A stretch of 64,000 bases of DNA from Streptomyces sp. TLI_146 (GCF_002846415.1 NZ_PJMX01000001.1:4340001-4404000); one strand, 5' to 3'. Shown: positions 51,240 to 60,769, numbered from the stretch's first letter. Notes: generated by a model from the letters alone, not told the origin. Translations and numbers: made by a program.

Positions 51240-54200
51240 TCAGTCGAACCAGCGCGCTCGCGCCAGTTCCGGCACCCGGGACGGGTCCTCCAGGAGCGCT
51301 GCCACCTCGAAGCGCCGAGGCCACTGCCCCGCCGCCCAGGCGAGCGCCGCCGCGACCCCCTCCAGGGTCGCCGCATGCAGCACCCCGTCCGGCGCCCGGC
51401 GCCAGTCCAGCTCGACCCCGCCCGCCAGCAGCTCCTCGTGCTCGACGTACGTCGAAGGCGTCGCCGCACCCAGCAGGACCCGCACCGCCTCCGGCACCTC
51501 GTGCTCCGTCCCGACCGACGTCACCTCCGCCGTCACCGTCTCCCCGAGACGGCGGACCTGGAGGAGGTCCGCCAGGTCGGCCGCCCGCGACGGGGCGACG
51601 GGCAGCAGCGGCACCCCCGACGTCAGCGGCAGCAGATCCGGCGCGTCCGCCACCACCGCGTCGGCCGCGTCCACCACCCGTACTGCACCGTCGAGCACCA
51701 CCCGCAGCTCGTCCGGCAGCGTCACCTGCTCGGGGTCGAGGTCGGCCAGTGCCGTGTAGAGGGCGTGGAGCTGGGCGTCCGAGACCGGGCGGGAGGGGTC
51801 CGCGAGGCGGGACAGGAGCTCGGCCGCGCCGCCCGGCTCGTCGAGCAGCGCCGCCACCGACGTACGGACACCCAGCGCCCGCAGCACCTGCTCGTCGTCG
51901 AACCCGGTCGCGTCGGCCGACTCGTACAGGCCGGACAGGAGCGGATCGGACCCGGCCGCCCGCAGGCCCGCCGGGCGGCGCCCGCCGAGGACGGGGTGGC
52001 CGCGCAGCCACCACGCCGTGTACGGGCGGACCGTCTCCGTCGTGCCGTCGGGCAGCAGGATCCGTACGGGCTGGGTCAGCGCGTCCCGCAGCGGCGGCTG
52101 GGCGAGCATCGCCAGCGCCTGCGGCCAGGCGTCGTCGTCGACGAGGTCCAGGTCCCGGACCGCCACGATCTCCGTCGCCACCGGCGGCACCGGCGTGTGC
52201 GGCAGCCGGTCGAGCACGTCCTCGCACCACACGTCGACCGCGTCGAGCAACCCGGCGTCGTCGGGCTCGGCGAAGTCGCCGTCGCGGGGCTCCAGTTCGT
52301 CCGGGTCGAGGACCACGTCGGTGGCCCGGACCAGGGCGAACGTCGCCAGTACGCCGCAGGCGGCCAGCGGCTGCGCGCCCCAGCGGCCCGCGAGCTCCGC
52401 GTCGACCTCGGCGAGTTCGCCGGGGCGGATGACGGAGGCGAAGGGGCTTCCGGGCAGCACGAGTTCACCGGCGGGGGCGAGCTCGCCGTCCTCGTCGGGC
52501 AGGGCGAGGGCGCCGAGCCACGGCTCGTCGCCGGGCTCCAGGGCGGCGTCGCGCACCAACGCCAGTACGGTCTCGGCGAGTTCGTCGGCGTCGAGCGCGT
52601 CCTCGTCCCAGATCTCCCCGCCGTCGAGGGAAGCGGCGACGGCGGCCCGTACCTGAGGAGTCGTCAGGACGGCGCGGGGCGTGGCCGGGAGGGCCCCCAG
52701 CTTCTCCAGCAAGGGGTGCGTGGCGTCCGCGTGCGCGACCTTCAGGCCGAGGCGGCCGAGGTCGGCCGGGGTGTCGGGCAGGGGCAGCAGGATCTGCCGG
52801 GGCCCGATGGCCGTACGGCCGTCCGCGAGCGGCACCGGAAGCCCGGAGAGCCGGTCGGGGTCGACGCCGGCCAGGGTGTCGTAGAGCCGGTACCACCACT
52901 CGGGCGCGCGCTCGGCGCCCCCGATGCGCTCGATGGCGTCGCCGAGCGGCAGCCGCCCGACGCCGAGCGTCCGCAGCTCGGCCCGGCGCTCAAGGCCGGC
53001 GGGCAGCAGCGTGGGCAGTACTTCCGCGAGCACCCGTACGGTGTCGGCGCCCGCCCCCTCCACGACCTCGGCCTCGAACGGCCGCAGCGCGGGCAGCTCC
53101 TCGGACGGCACGGCCGGGGCGAGGAAGGCGACCCGGGGCAGCCGCTCCAGGATCGCCGCGCGCAGCGCCCCGTCCAGCTCGCCGCGCCCGAGCGGGCCGG
53201 GCACGAGGTCGACGGTGCCGGTCGACACGGGCCGCCAGTCGGCGAGCAGCCGGGCGTACGCGTCGGCCGCGCGCTCCACCAGGAAGTCGGTCAGCGGTCC
53301 CGGGGCCGGGTGGCGCCGCGCGGTGTCCAGCGGGAGCGACGCGATGAGCAGGGCGGGCACGCCGAGGGGTTCGTCGGTGGGGGTCGGGGCGTGCACGACG
53401 GGCGCGGTACGGGGCCGTTGGGGAGCGCCGTCCAGGTCGACCGGCACGGCCCAGGTGACCGACCAGTGCGGCCGCAGCCGCTCTTCCACGGGCCGGTCGG
53501 CGAGGAGTTCGGCGGCGAGCGCACCGCTCGCGCTCTCGACCCGCCAGCGGTTGAGGCCGTCCCGGGTGTCGTCGATGTGGACGTACCCGTCGCGCTCGGA
53601 GCGGCGCAGCACGCGCGAGCCGTCGGGGGTTTCGACGATGACCTCGACGAGGCCGGGGAGGGTGAGCAGAAGGGCGTCGTCGACGGCGGCGAGCAGCCGC
53701 AGCACGAGGTCCTCGGCGGGCTCGTCGCGCAGCGGCAGGACGACCACGGTGTCGTATCCGTCGGGTGCCGTGCCCTCGGCGGGCAGCGGGAGCCTCAGCA
53801 GCGGTACGTGTCCGTCGCGGCGGCGCAGTTCGTCGCCGAGGCCGGGGCTGAAGCGGGCGGCTTCGGCGGCCAGGTCGCGGGCCTCGGCCAGCGACCAGCG
53901 GACGCCGCCGGTGCGGCCGACGACGGCGGGTTCGTCGCTGACGGCGAGCACGGCGGCGAAGCCGACGCCGAACCGCCCGACGGCGGTGCCGGAGTCGCGC
54001 CGCTTGGCGGAGGCGCGGAGGGTGGAGAGGGATTCGACGCCGGTGGCGTCGAGGGGGGCGCCGGTGTTGGCGGCGGCGAGTACGGGCTGTTCGCCCCGGG
54101 CGCCGGGGTGGAGGGTGAGCCGGAGCCGCCCCGCCACGCCCGCGCGTGCGGCGGCGTCGGCGGCGTTCTGGGCGAGCTCGACGACCAGCCGGTCCCGGTA

Positions 54201-54365
54201 GCCGCCGAGGGCGAGGTCCTCCTCGGCGTTGGCGTCCTCGCGGAAGCGGGCCGGGGTGGTGGCCCAGGCGTCGATGACCCCGCGCCGGAGCCGTCCCGTC
54301 CCGAAGGGGTCGGCACCTTCGACCGCCGTCGCCTTCACGATCACGCGCACTCCGTCCACAGCCAT
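51240..54365 (-). CDS. Sacsin/Hsp90-like ATPase-domain protein
   Basis: The 1041-residue protein has an N-terminal GHKL (Bergerat) ATP-binding domain: VELAQNAADAAAR (N box, about 60-72), AANTGAPLDATGVESLSTLRASAKR (lid and N2-type region, where the usual Asp is Asn) and GRFGVGFAAVLA (Gly box). The remaining 850 residues have no clear Hsp90 middle domain and read as strand/helix repeats, as in Sacsin-like proteins. It may be a chaperone-like or remodelling factor. Its role is unknown. The nearest downstream feature is repeat site E. Confidence 0.85.
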   Translation of the reverse strand: MAVDGVRVIVKATAVEGADPFGTGRLRRGVIDAWATTPARFREDANAEEDLALGGYRDRLVVELAQNAADAAARAGVAGRLRLTLHPGARGEQPVLAAANTGAPLDATGVESLSTLRASAKRRDSGTAVGRFGVGFAAVLAVSDEPAVVGRTGGVRWSLAEARDLAAEAARFSPGLGDELRRRDGHVPLLRLPLPAEGTAPDGYDTVVVLPLRDEPAEDLVLRLLAAVDDALLLTLPGLVEVIVETPDGSRVLRRSERDGYVHIDDTRDGLNRWRVESASGALAAELLADRPVEERLRPHWSVTWAVPVDLDGAPQRPRTAPVVHAPTPTDEPLGVPALLIASLPLDTARRHPAPGPLTDFLVERAADAYARLLADWRPVSTGTVDLVPGPLGRGELDGALRAAILERLPRVAFLAPAVPSEELPALRPFEAEVVEGAGADTVRVLAEVLPTLLPAGLERRAELRTLGVGRLPLGDAIERIGGAERAPEWWYRLYDTLAGVDPDRLSGLPVPLADGRTAIGPRQILLPLPDTPADLGRLGLKVAHADATHPLLEKLGALPATPRAVLTTPQVRAAVAASLDGGEIWDEDALDADELAETVLALVRDAALEPGDEPWLGALALPDEDGELAPAGELVLPGSPFASVIRPGELAEVDAELAGRWGAQPLAACGVLATFALVRATDVVLDPDELEPRDGDFAEPDDAGLLDAVDVWCEDVLDRLPHTPVPPVATEIVAVRDLDLVDDDAWPQALAMLAQPPLRDALTQPVRILLPDGTTETVRPYTAWWLRGHPVLGGRRPAGLRAAGSDPLLSGLYESADATGFDDEQVLRALGVRTSVAALLDEPGGAAELLSRLADPSRPVSDAQLHALYTALADLDPEQVTLPDELRVVLDGAVRVVDAADAVVADAPDLLPLTSGVPLLPVAPSRAADLADLLQVRRLGETVTAEVTSVGTEHEVPEAVRVLLGAATPSTYVEHEELLAGGVELDWRRAPDGVLHAATLEGVAAALAWAAGQWPRRFEVAALLEDPSRVPELARARWFD

Positions 54366-54464
54366 CGGGAAACCCTGCGGCCCGAAGGTACCGCGTCGCG
54401 CTCCGGGACGCCCGGCCCCGGTCGGCGGCCGGGGGCTTCGCCCCTGGACCCCGGTTCGTCCGCG

Positions 54465-54712
54465 GGTGGTCGCGGGTTGCTCGCGCAGTTCCCCGCGCCC
54501 CTTTTTGGCCCGGCCTTTGTCTGCGGGCCGGTGGGTGGCTGGTCGCGCAGTTCCCCGCGCCCCTCAACCCTCGTCCGTCTGCGGACCGTGGCGGGTTGCT
54601 CGCGCAGTTCCCCGCGCCCCTGAAGTGCTCGGCTTCGCCATCGCCACCGCCCGTATCCCCCAGGGGCGCGGGGAACTGCGCGACCAGCCACCCACGGTCC
54701 GCAGACGAACAC
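54465..54712. repeat. Repetitive palindromic element, site F (four units)
   Basis: Three left-type units (ending near 54503, 54564 and 54621) precede one right-type unit (54661-54712). The core between units 3 and 4 contains CTCGGCTTCGCCATCGC and is the reverse complement of the site G core. It lies 3' of the DUF3027 gene. Confidence 0.87.
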
Positions 54713-54741
54713 AGCGGAGGCCGGTGGCTACGCCCCGAACC

Positions 54742-55650
54742 TCACGAGTGGCCGAGGTCGTCCGACTCCGTATCCCCCGCCGCCTCCACAGACCCACCAT
54801 CCGCGGCGGGCCGCAAGGCCAACGCATCCGCGCCCAGCGTGTCCAGCACCGGCGGCGACGGCCGCGGCGGCTTCGGCATGACCGCCGCCTCCGAGTGCCC
54901 GCCGCAGCCGTACGACAGCGACACGACACGCCCGTCCGCCGGACCGAACTCGTTCGCGCAGATACCGAAGGCCTGCTTCAAGGAGCCCGCCAGCGGGACC
55001 AGGAAGGCGCACGACACACACGAGGCCGGGGCCGCCTGCGCCATCGGCGTCTTCGCGCCGAACGACTCGTCCCAGCGGTCCGCCGCCGCGTGCAGGCCGT
55101 AGCGGGACAGCACACGCGCCCGGCGCATGCCGAGCTCCTCGGCCAGCGCCGCGATCGAGCCGCGCGAGGTGCCGGGCCGGGACACCAGCTCCGCGTCCTC
55201 CGCCTCGACCCGCTCGGCCATCTCCTCGGAGACGGCGGAGTTCGGCGGCGGGGCGTCCTCGCCGCTGTAGCCGGGCTCCAGGCGCAGATCGTCCGCCTCG
55301 GTGGGCAGCAGGTCGCCGGGGCCCATGTCACCCGGGCGCAGGCGCTCGCTCCACGGCACCCATTCGGGCGCCTGGAGCGCGTCGGGACCGGGCAGCAGGA
55401 CCGTCTCGTCGAGGGTGACCAGCTTCGCGCGGGAGGCCCGCGCGACGGTCACCGCCCAGCGCCAGCCCCGGTACCCCGGCTCCTTGCACTCGAAGAAGTG
55501 CGTGACGACCCTGTCACCCTCGGCCACCGCCGATACGTGCTCTCCGACCACGCCGGGGTGCGCGGCCTCCTCGGCCGCCTCCCGGGCGAGGTCGACCGCT
55601 TCGGCGCACAGGCGGTCGGGGGTACGGCTTCGCGTCGTCGCAGCACTCAC
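54742..55650 (-). CDS. DUF3027 family protein
   Basis: The 302-residue protein has the DUF3027 pattern: RLCAEAVDLAREAAEEAAHPG, VVTHFFECKEPGYRGWRWAVTVARA, WVPWSERLRPGDMGPGDLLPTEADD, and a Cys-rich end CVSCAFLVP...GICANEFGPADGR...YGCGGHSEA that may bind zinc. Function unknown, conserved in actinobacteria. GTG 55650 is preferred over an upstream ATG (55680) with no ribosome site. It is divergent from the MFS gene at 55942. Confidence 0.9.
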   Translation of the reverse strand: MSAATTRSRTPDRLCAEAVDLAREAAEEAAHPGVVGEHVSAVAEGDRVVTHFFECKEPGYRGWRWAVTVARASRAKLVTLDETVLLPGPDALQAPEWVPWSERLRPGDMGPGDLLPTEADDLRLEPGYSGEDAPPPNSAVSEEMAERVEAEDAELVSRPGTSRGSIAALAEELGMRRARVLSRYGLHAAADRWDESFGAKTPMAQAAPASCVSCAFLVPLAGSLKQAFGICANEFGPADGRVVSLSYGCGGHSEAAVMPKPPRPSPPVLDTLGADALALRPAADGGSVEAAGDTESDDLGHS

Positions 55651-55941
55651 AGGTCTCGCTTCTCTCCTACGCCGTCTCACGGGTGCGCCGGGGACCGCGT
55701 ACGGGCGAGTCGCGGACGGAGCGGACCAGGGGGCCGCGTCGACGTCCGCGCCCGGGCCGTGAGCTGATCAGGGGCGCGCCTTTCGCCATCCATTCTGCGG
55801 GATCGCGGAGAGGCGCGCGGCCATGAGCAGCCGCGGGCGGCGCGCCTGTCACGCTACCCCCTTCCCGGCCCGTGGCCCACCTGCCGGTCCGAATCCCCGT
55901 CGGTACGTCATGGTCGTACGGGGTTGGGGCACTATGACTGC

Positions 55942-57291
55942 GTGGCTACCGCAAGGTCCACCGACAAGAAGGCCAGTCCCCTCCGCACGGCGGGGCGGAC
56001 GGTCGGCCGAGCGCTGCACCTGCCCTTCACGGGCACCGCCCGTTCCATCAGAAGGGCGACCCACGCGCACGGCGCCGGTGAGTCGGGCCTGGGCAAACTC
56101 ATCGAGCTGCACGCGGTGAACGGCGCGGGCGACGTGATGATCACCGTGGCCCTGGCGTCCACCGTCTTCTTCTCCGTCCCGACCGATCAGGCCCGCGGCC
56201 GGGTCGCGCTGTACCTGGCGATCACGATGGCCCCGTTCACCCTCCTGGCCCCCGTGATCGGCCCGCTGCTGGACCGGATGCCGCACGGCCGGCGCGCCGC
56301 GATGGCGGGCGCGATGCTGGCGCGGGCGCTCCTCGCGCTCACCATGTCGGGCGCGGTGGCGACGGGCGGGCTTGAGCTGTATCCGGCGGCGCTGGGCGTC
56401 CTGGTGGCGTCGAAGGCGTACGGAGTGGTGCGCAGCGCGGTCGTGCCCCGGCTGCTGCCACCAGGTTTCTCGCTGGTCAAAGCCAATTCGAGAGTCACAC
56501 TCGCGGGGCTCCTCGCGACGGCCGCGGCGGCCCCGATCGGGGCGGGGCTCCAGCACGTCGGGCCCCAGTGGCCGCTCTACGGGGCGTTCTGCGTCTTCGT
56601 GGCGGGCACCTTCCTGGCGTTCACCCTCGACCACAAGGTGGACTCGGCCAAGGGCGAGGGCAAGGCCCAGCTGGTCGTCCACGGGGCGCGCAAACCGGGG
56701 CTGCGCACGGTCGGCGCGTCCGTGCAGAACGGTCTGATCGCCAACGCCGCCCTGCGCTCGCTCTCCGGGTTCCTGATCTTCTTCCTGGCGTTCCTGCTGC
56801 GCGAGCACCCGCTGGCCGGGCAGAGCGCCGCCGTCTCGCTCGGCGTGGTCGGCGTCTCGGCGGGCGTCGGCAACGCGCTCGGCACGGCCGCGGGCTCGCT
56901 GCTGCGCTCCCGGGGCCCGGAGGTCATCATCGTGATGGCGCTGACGGCCGCGCTGGGCGCGGCGGTGTGCGCGGCCGCGTTCTTCAGCGGGGTGCTGATG
57001 GCGGTCCTCGGCGCGACCGCCGGGTTCACCCAGGCGCTGGCGAAGCTGTCCCTGGACGCGATGCTCCAGCGCGATGTGCCCGAGGAGGTGCGGACCTCCG
57101 CGTTCGCCCGCTCGGAGACCGTGCTCCAGATGTCGTGGGTGTTCGGCGGTGCCATAGGGATCGTGCTGCCGCTCAACGGCGTGGTCGGGATGTCGGTCGC
57201 GGCGGGGCTGCTCGCGGTCGGCGCGGCCACGTCCGTACGAGGGCTGCTGAGCTCCGCGCGGCGCGGCACGCCACACCCGCGCGTGGCGTGA
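55942..57291 (+). CDS. MFS transporter
   Basis: The 449-residue membrane protein has about twelve helices (e.g. MAPFTLLAPVIGPLLDRMPHG, LSGFLIFFLAFLLREHP, GVLMAVLGATAGFTQALA). A roughly 50-residue basic cytoplasmic N-terminus precedes HAVNGAGDVMITVALASTVFF. No substrate motif is recognised. GTG 55942 has CACTAT 6 nt upstream and no Shine-Dalgarno. It leads a rightward run with DUF2771, mqnB and mqnD. Confidence 0.88.
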   Translation: MATARSTDKKASPLRTAGRTVGRALHLPFTGTARSIRRATHAHGAGESGLGKLIELHAVNGAGDVMITVALASTVFFSVPTDQARGRVALYLAITMAPFTLLAPVIGPLLDRMPHGRRAAMAGAMLARALLALTMSGAVATGGLELYPAALGVLVASKAYGVVRSAVVPRLLPPGFSLVKANSRVTLAGLLATAAAAPIGAGLQHVGPQWPLYGAFCVFVAGTFLAFTLDHKVDSAKGEGKAQLVVHGARKPGLRTVGASVQNGLIANAALRSLSGFLIFFLAFLLREHPLAGQSAAVSLGVVGVSAGVGNALGTAAGSLLRSRGPEVIIVMALTAALGAAVCAAAFFSGVLMAVLGATAGFTQALAKLSLDAMLQRDVPEEVRTSAFARSETVLQMSWVFGGAIGIVLPLNGVVGMSVAAGLLAVGAATSVRGLLSSARRGTPHPRVA

Positions 57292-57318
57292 TCTCGGGGG
57301 ACCGATAGCCTTCGGCTC

Positions 57319-57816
57319 ATGACCGTTGCGTTCACCTCTGGTAAGGCCCGCCGGGCCGGCATCGCCCTGGGCGCTGTCTCCGTCGGCCTCCTCGCCCTCT
57401 CCGCCTGCGACAAGCCGACGCCCCTCGCGACCGTGACGGTCGGGACGAGCTCGGTGAACGCCGAGGCCTCCTGCCGCAACGACGGCAAGGTGCTGACCGA
57501 GGAGAAGGTCACGACCTGCCTCAGCAGCGTCAAGACGTCGAAGTCGATCGACTACTCGCCGGGCTCGACCCTGCGCCTGGGCGTGGACCCGGACGTCGTG
57601 GAGCACGGCGACAAGTGGCTCGCGCTGCTGGACGGCTCGCCGATCTTCAGCGAGCCGATCGGCACCACCTACCGCTCGTTCCCGAACGCGGACGTGTTCG
57701 CGACCGGTGGCCAGAGCGCCGCACCGAAGACCCGGAAGATCAACATCATCCAGGTCAACAAGGACAACAAGCCCAAGGCCGTGTGGGGATTCACGCTCAA
57801 GCACGACAACGGCTGA
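57319..57816 (+). CDS. DUF2771 lipoprotein
   Basis: The 165-residue precursor has a signal peptide ending in the lipobox LALSAC (Cys about 30). The beta-rich mature part has DGSPIFSEPIGTTYRSFPNAD and a C-terminal VWGFTLKHDNG, and three further Cys. This is the DUF2771 pattern; function unknown. TAGCCT lies exactly 7 nt before the ATG, and there is no Shine-Dalgarno. It is immediately followed (1 bp) by mqnB. Confidence 0.88.
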   Translation: MTVAFTSGKARRAGIALGAVSVGLLALSACDKPTPLATVTVGTSSVNAEASCRNDGKVLTEEKVTTCLSSVKTSKSIDYSPGSTLRLGVDPDVVEHGDKWLALLDGSPIFSEPIGTTYRSFPNADVFATGGQSAAPKTRKINIIQVNKDNKPKAVWGFTLKHDNG

Positions 57817-57817
57817 C

Positions 57818-58456
57818 ATGCGCGTCCTCGTCGTGACCGCCGTCCCCGCCGAACGGGACGCGGTCACGAGGGCGTGCCCGGCCGGCTTCGACGTCCTCGC
57901 CGGCGGGGTCGGCCCCGCCGCGGCCGCCGCCTCCACCGCGGCCGCGCTCGCCCGCACCCCGTACGACCTGGTGGTCTCCGCCGGGATCGGGGGCGGGTTC
58001 CGGCCCGTCGCCCCCGTCGGCTCCCTCGTCGTCGCCTCCCGGATCGTCGCCGCCGACCTCGGGGCCGACACGCCCGAGGGATATCTGGATGTCGAGGCGC
58101 TCGGCTTCGGGCGCTCCGCGCACCTGCCGCCGCAGGGGCTCGGGCGGGCGGTCGCGGACGCCACCGGGGCCGCGTACGGGCCCGTCCTCACCGTCTCCAC
58201 CGTCACCGGCACCGCCGCCCGCGCCGCCGAGCTCGCCGCCCGCCACCCCGGGGCCGCCGCCGAGGCGATGGAGGGGTTCGGGGTCGCGGAGGCCGCGGCC
58301 CAGCAGGGGGTGCCCGCCCTGGAGATCCGGGCGGTCTCCAACGCCGTGGGGCCCCGCGACCGTTCCGCCTGGCGGATCGGGGACGCGCTCGGCGCACTCA
58401 CCGACGCTTTCGGGAAGCTCCCGCCCGCACTGGAGAGTTGGAACGGTCATGACTGA
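57818..58456 (+). CDS. mqnB: Futalosine hydrolase MqnB
   Basis: The 212-residue enzyme of the futalosine menaquinone pathway cleaves futalosine (or a derivative) to dehypoxanthinyl futalosine and hypoxanthine. It has the nucleoside-phosphorylase-like fold: MRVLVVTAVPAERDAV, VSAGIGGGFRPVAPVGSLV, and the catalytic Glu in AAAEAMEGFGVAEAA. Length is normal. It starts 1 bp after the DUF2771 stop and overlaps mqnD by 8 bp, indicating an operon and coordinated expression. Confidence 0.94.
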   Translation: MRVLVVTAVPAERDAVTRACPAGFDVLAGGVGPAAAAASTAAALARTPYDLVVSAGIGGGFRPVAPVGSLVVASRIVAADLGADTPEGYLDVEALGFGRSAHLPPQGLGRAVADATGAAYGPVLTVSTVTGTAARAAELAARHPGAAAEAMEGFGVAEAAAQQGVPALEIRAVSNAVGPRDRSAWRIGDALGALTDAFGKLPPALESWNGHD

Positions 58457-59306
58457 GCCGCTGCGCATCGCCTACTCGCCCTGCCCCAACGACACGTTCG
58501 TCTTCGACGCCTGGGCGCACGGCCGCGTCCCCGGCGCGCCGGACATCGACGTCACCTTCGCGGACATCGACATCACCAACGGCATCGCCGAACGGGGTCC
58601 CGGCGAGAGCGACTTCGACGTACTGAAGGTGTCGTACGCCGTCCTGCCGTGGGTCCTCGACGAGTACGCGCTGCTGCCCTGCGGCGGCGCGCTGGGCCGC
58701 GGCTGCGGCCCTCTCGTCCTCACGCGCGAACCGGGCGTGGACCTCACCGGCAAGACCGTCGCCGTCCCGAGCGAGCGCTCGACGGCGTATCTGCTCTTCC
58801 GGCTGTGGGCCGCCGACGTGGTCCCCGGCGGGGTCGGCAAGGTCGTCGTGATGCCGTTCCACGAGATCATGCCCGCCGTGCGCGACGGCAAGGTCGACGC
58901 CGGACTCGTCATCCACGAGGCCCGGTTCACCTACCAGGAGTACGGGCTGCACTCGCTCGCCGACATGGGCGAGCACTGGGAGTCGACGACCGGGCTGCCC
59001 ATCCCGCTGGGCGCGATCATCGCCCGCCGCTCGCTGGGCGCCGCGCGGCTGCGCGAGCTGGCCGAGGTCATCCGGACGTCCGTCCGCATGGCCTGGGACG
59101 ACCCGGAGGCCTCCCGGCCGTACGTACGGGAGCACGCCCAGGAGATGGACCCGGCGGTGGCCGACCAGCACATCGGGCTCTACGTCAACGAGTTCACGCA
59201 CGATCTGGGCGAGGACGGCTACGCGGCGGTGCGCGGGCTGCTGACGCGGGCCGCGGCCGAGGGGCTCGTGCCTCCGCTCGGCCGCGACGCGCTCAGCTTC
59301 GTGTGA
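58449..59306 (+). CDS. mqnD: 1,4-dihydroxy-6-naphthoate synthase MqnD
   Basis: The 285-residue enzyme of the futalosine pathway converts cyclic dehypoxanthinyl futalosine to 1,4-dihydroxy-6-naphthoate. It has a periplasmic-binding-protein-like fold: LRIAYSPCPNDTFVFDAW, DFDVLKVSYAVLPWVL, PSERSTAYLLFRLW, VIHEARFTYQEYGLHSL and LPIPLGAIIARR. Overlap with mqnB (8 bp) shows translational coupling. The other mqn genes are not in this window. Confidence 0.95.
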   Translation: MTEPLRIAYSPCPNDTFVFDAWAHGRVPGAPDIDVTFADIDITNGIAERGPGESDFDVLKVSYAVLPWVLDEYALLPCGGALGRGCGPLVLTREPGVDLTGKTVAVPSERSTAYLLFRLWAADVVPGGVGKVVVMPFHEIMPAVRDGKVDAGLVIHEARFTYQEYGLHSLADMGEHWESTTGLPIPLGAIIARRSLGAARLRELAEVIRTSVRMAWDDPEASRPYVREHAQEMDPAVADQHIGLYVNEFTHDLGEDGYAAVRGLLTRAAAEGLVPPLGRDALSFV

Positions 59307-59316
59307 CGGTGACCGG

Positions 59317-59700
59317 TCAGACGTCGAGCTGGTCCGCCACCGCCCGCAGCAGTCCGGCGATCTTCTTGCCCGCGGCCTTGTCGGGGTAGCGGCCGCGCTC
59401 CAGCATCGGCGTGATGTTCTCGAGGAGCGTCGTCAGGTCCTGGACGATGGAGGCGAGTTCGTCGGGCTTGCGGCGCTGGGCGGCCGCGACCGAGGGGGCC
59501 GGGTCGAGGACGGTCACCGAGAGAGCCTGGTCACCGCGCTGGCCCGCGACCACACCGAACTCGACGCGCTGGCCGGGCTTGAGCGTCTCCACCCCGGAGG
59601 GGAGCACGGACGAGTGGACGAAGACGTCACCGCCGTCGTCGCGGGAGAGAAAGCCGAAGCCCTTCTCGCTGTTGAACCATTTGACCTTGCCGGTAGGCAC
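59317..59700 (-). CDS. Cold-shock-domain protein with C-terminal extension
   Basis: The 127-residue protein has an N-terminal cold-shock domain (GKVKWFNSEKGFGFLSRDDG with RNP1 KGFGFLS, and RNP2 VFVHSS), as in Csp RNA chaperones. A roughly 55-residue helical tail follows (ELASIVQDLTTLLENITPMLERGRYPDKAAGKKIAGLLRAVADQLD) that ordinary 67-residue Csps lack, perhaps for protein contact or dimerisation. GTG 59700 follows GAGGACAG. It is convergent with mqnD (10 bp between stops). Confidence 0.93.
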   Translation of the reverse strand: MPTGKVKWFNSEKGFGFLSRDDGGDVFVHSSVLPSGVETLKPGQRVEFGVVAGQRGDQALSVTVLDPAPSVAAAQRRKPDELASIVQDLTTLLENITPMLERGRYPDKAAGKKIAGLLRAVADQLDV

Positions 59701-59873
59701 GTCTGTCCTCGTCCTCGTACTCGTCGTCGGGTGCTCGGGATCGCCGCGAAAACGGCTCTGGATAGCACTGCAGCGGGTCGCCTTCGGACCCGCCGACACC
59801 AAGGCTAATGGTCCAGAGGCTGCTGACAAGACGTCCCGGCAGGTCCTTACGGGCAGGGAACTACCCTGACCGA

Positions 59874-60134
59874 GTGAGTAACGAAACCCAAGCGAATTCG
59901 GCCAGGAACGAGTCGAACACCGGGGACCGGCTGGTTCGCGCCGGTGTCATCGTCTTCTTCGTCGGCGCGCTCGCCACGCTGGTCACGGTGGCGCCGCTGT
60001 TCCTGCACACGTCGCCGTTCCCGCCGATCGCGTACGCGGTGTGCATGCTGATGGGCGTCGGCTTCCTGATCGCCGGGGCGGGCGTGGTGACGTCGGTGCG
60101 GACGCAGCGCCGGGCGGAGAGCGCGGCCGGTTAG
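59874..60134 (+). CDS. Small membrane protein of unknown function
   Basis: The 86-residue protein has a polar, Asn/Glu-rich N-terminus and two transmembrane helices (VRAGVIVFFVGALATLVTVAPLF and AYAVCMLMGVGFLIAGAGVV) with a basic tail. No family is recognised. TACCCT lies exactly 6 nt before GTG 59874 with no Shine-Dalgarno, the same arrangement as serC. Its stop overlaps the convergent HAD gene by 4 bp. Confidence 0.8.
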   Translation: MSNETQANSARNESNTGDRLVRAGVIVFFVGALATLVTVAPLFLHTSPFPPIAYAVCMLMGVGFLIAGAGVVTSVRTQRRAESAAG

Positions 60135-60769
60135 CCCGCGGTCCGCGTGTCCGCCGTCTCCCTGTACGCCTTCCACCACGGGCGGAACTCCGTGAGGTCG
60201 GCGAGGACGACGTCCGCGCCGGCCGCGCGCAGCTCGTCCGCGCCGATCGGGCCGGTCGGTACGGCGACGGAGAGGGCGCCCGCGGTGTGGGCGCCGCGGA
60301 CGTCGCCGGTGTGGTCGCCGACGTACACCGAGGCGCCGTGCGCGCGCAGCGCCTCCGCCTTGGCCTCGGCCCACAGCCCGCCGATCAGCTCGTCGGGCTC
60401 CAGGCCGAGATGCGTGAGGTGCAGGGCCGCCTGCGGCCGGTTCTTGGCGGTCACGACGATGGCGCGGCCGCCGAGCTCCTGGACGGCGCGGATCGCGTCG
60501 GCGGCGCCGGGGAGGGCGTGGGTGGGCTCGATGGCGTACGTGGGGTACAGCTCGCGGTACCGGCTCGCCATCTCCGCGATGCGGTCCTCGGGGAACCAGT
60601 GGCTGAGCTCCCACTCCAGTGGGGGGCCGAGCCGGCTGACGGCGGCGTCGGCGTCTATGGGGGTGCCGGTGTCCTCGGCGAGGCGCCGGTAGCAGGCGTG
60701 GATGCCGGGGCGGGAGTCGATGAGGGTCATGTCGAGGTCGAAGCCGACGGTGCCGGTGCGCGATGCCAT
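60131..60769 (-). CDS. HAD-family hydrolase (phosphoglycolate-phosphatase-like)
   Basis: The 212-residue phosphatase has motif I FDLDMTLIDSRPG (nucleophile Asp), motif II VVTAKNR, the helical cap between (GTPIDADAAVSRLG... SHWFPEDRIAEMA) and motif IV VYVGDHTGD. Subgroup PGP/PGMB-like; the substrate is not assigned. ATG 60769 has CACAAT 6 nt upstream, weakly suggestive of a leaderless start. The 3' end overlaps the small membrane protein gene. Confidence 0.92.
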   Translation of the reverse strand: MASRTGTVGFDLDMTLIDSRPGIHACYRRLAEDTGTPIDADAAVSRLGPPLEWELSHWFPEDRIAEMASRYRELYPTYAIEPTHALPGAADAIRAVQELGGRAIVVTAKNRPQAALHLTHLGLEPDELIGGLWAEAKAEALRAHGASVYVGDHTGDVRGAHTAGALSVAVPTGPIGADELRAAGADVVLADLTEFRPWWKAYRETADTRTAG

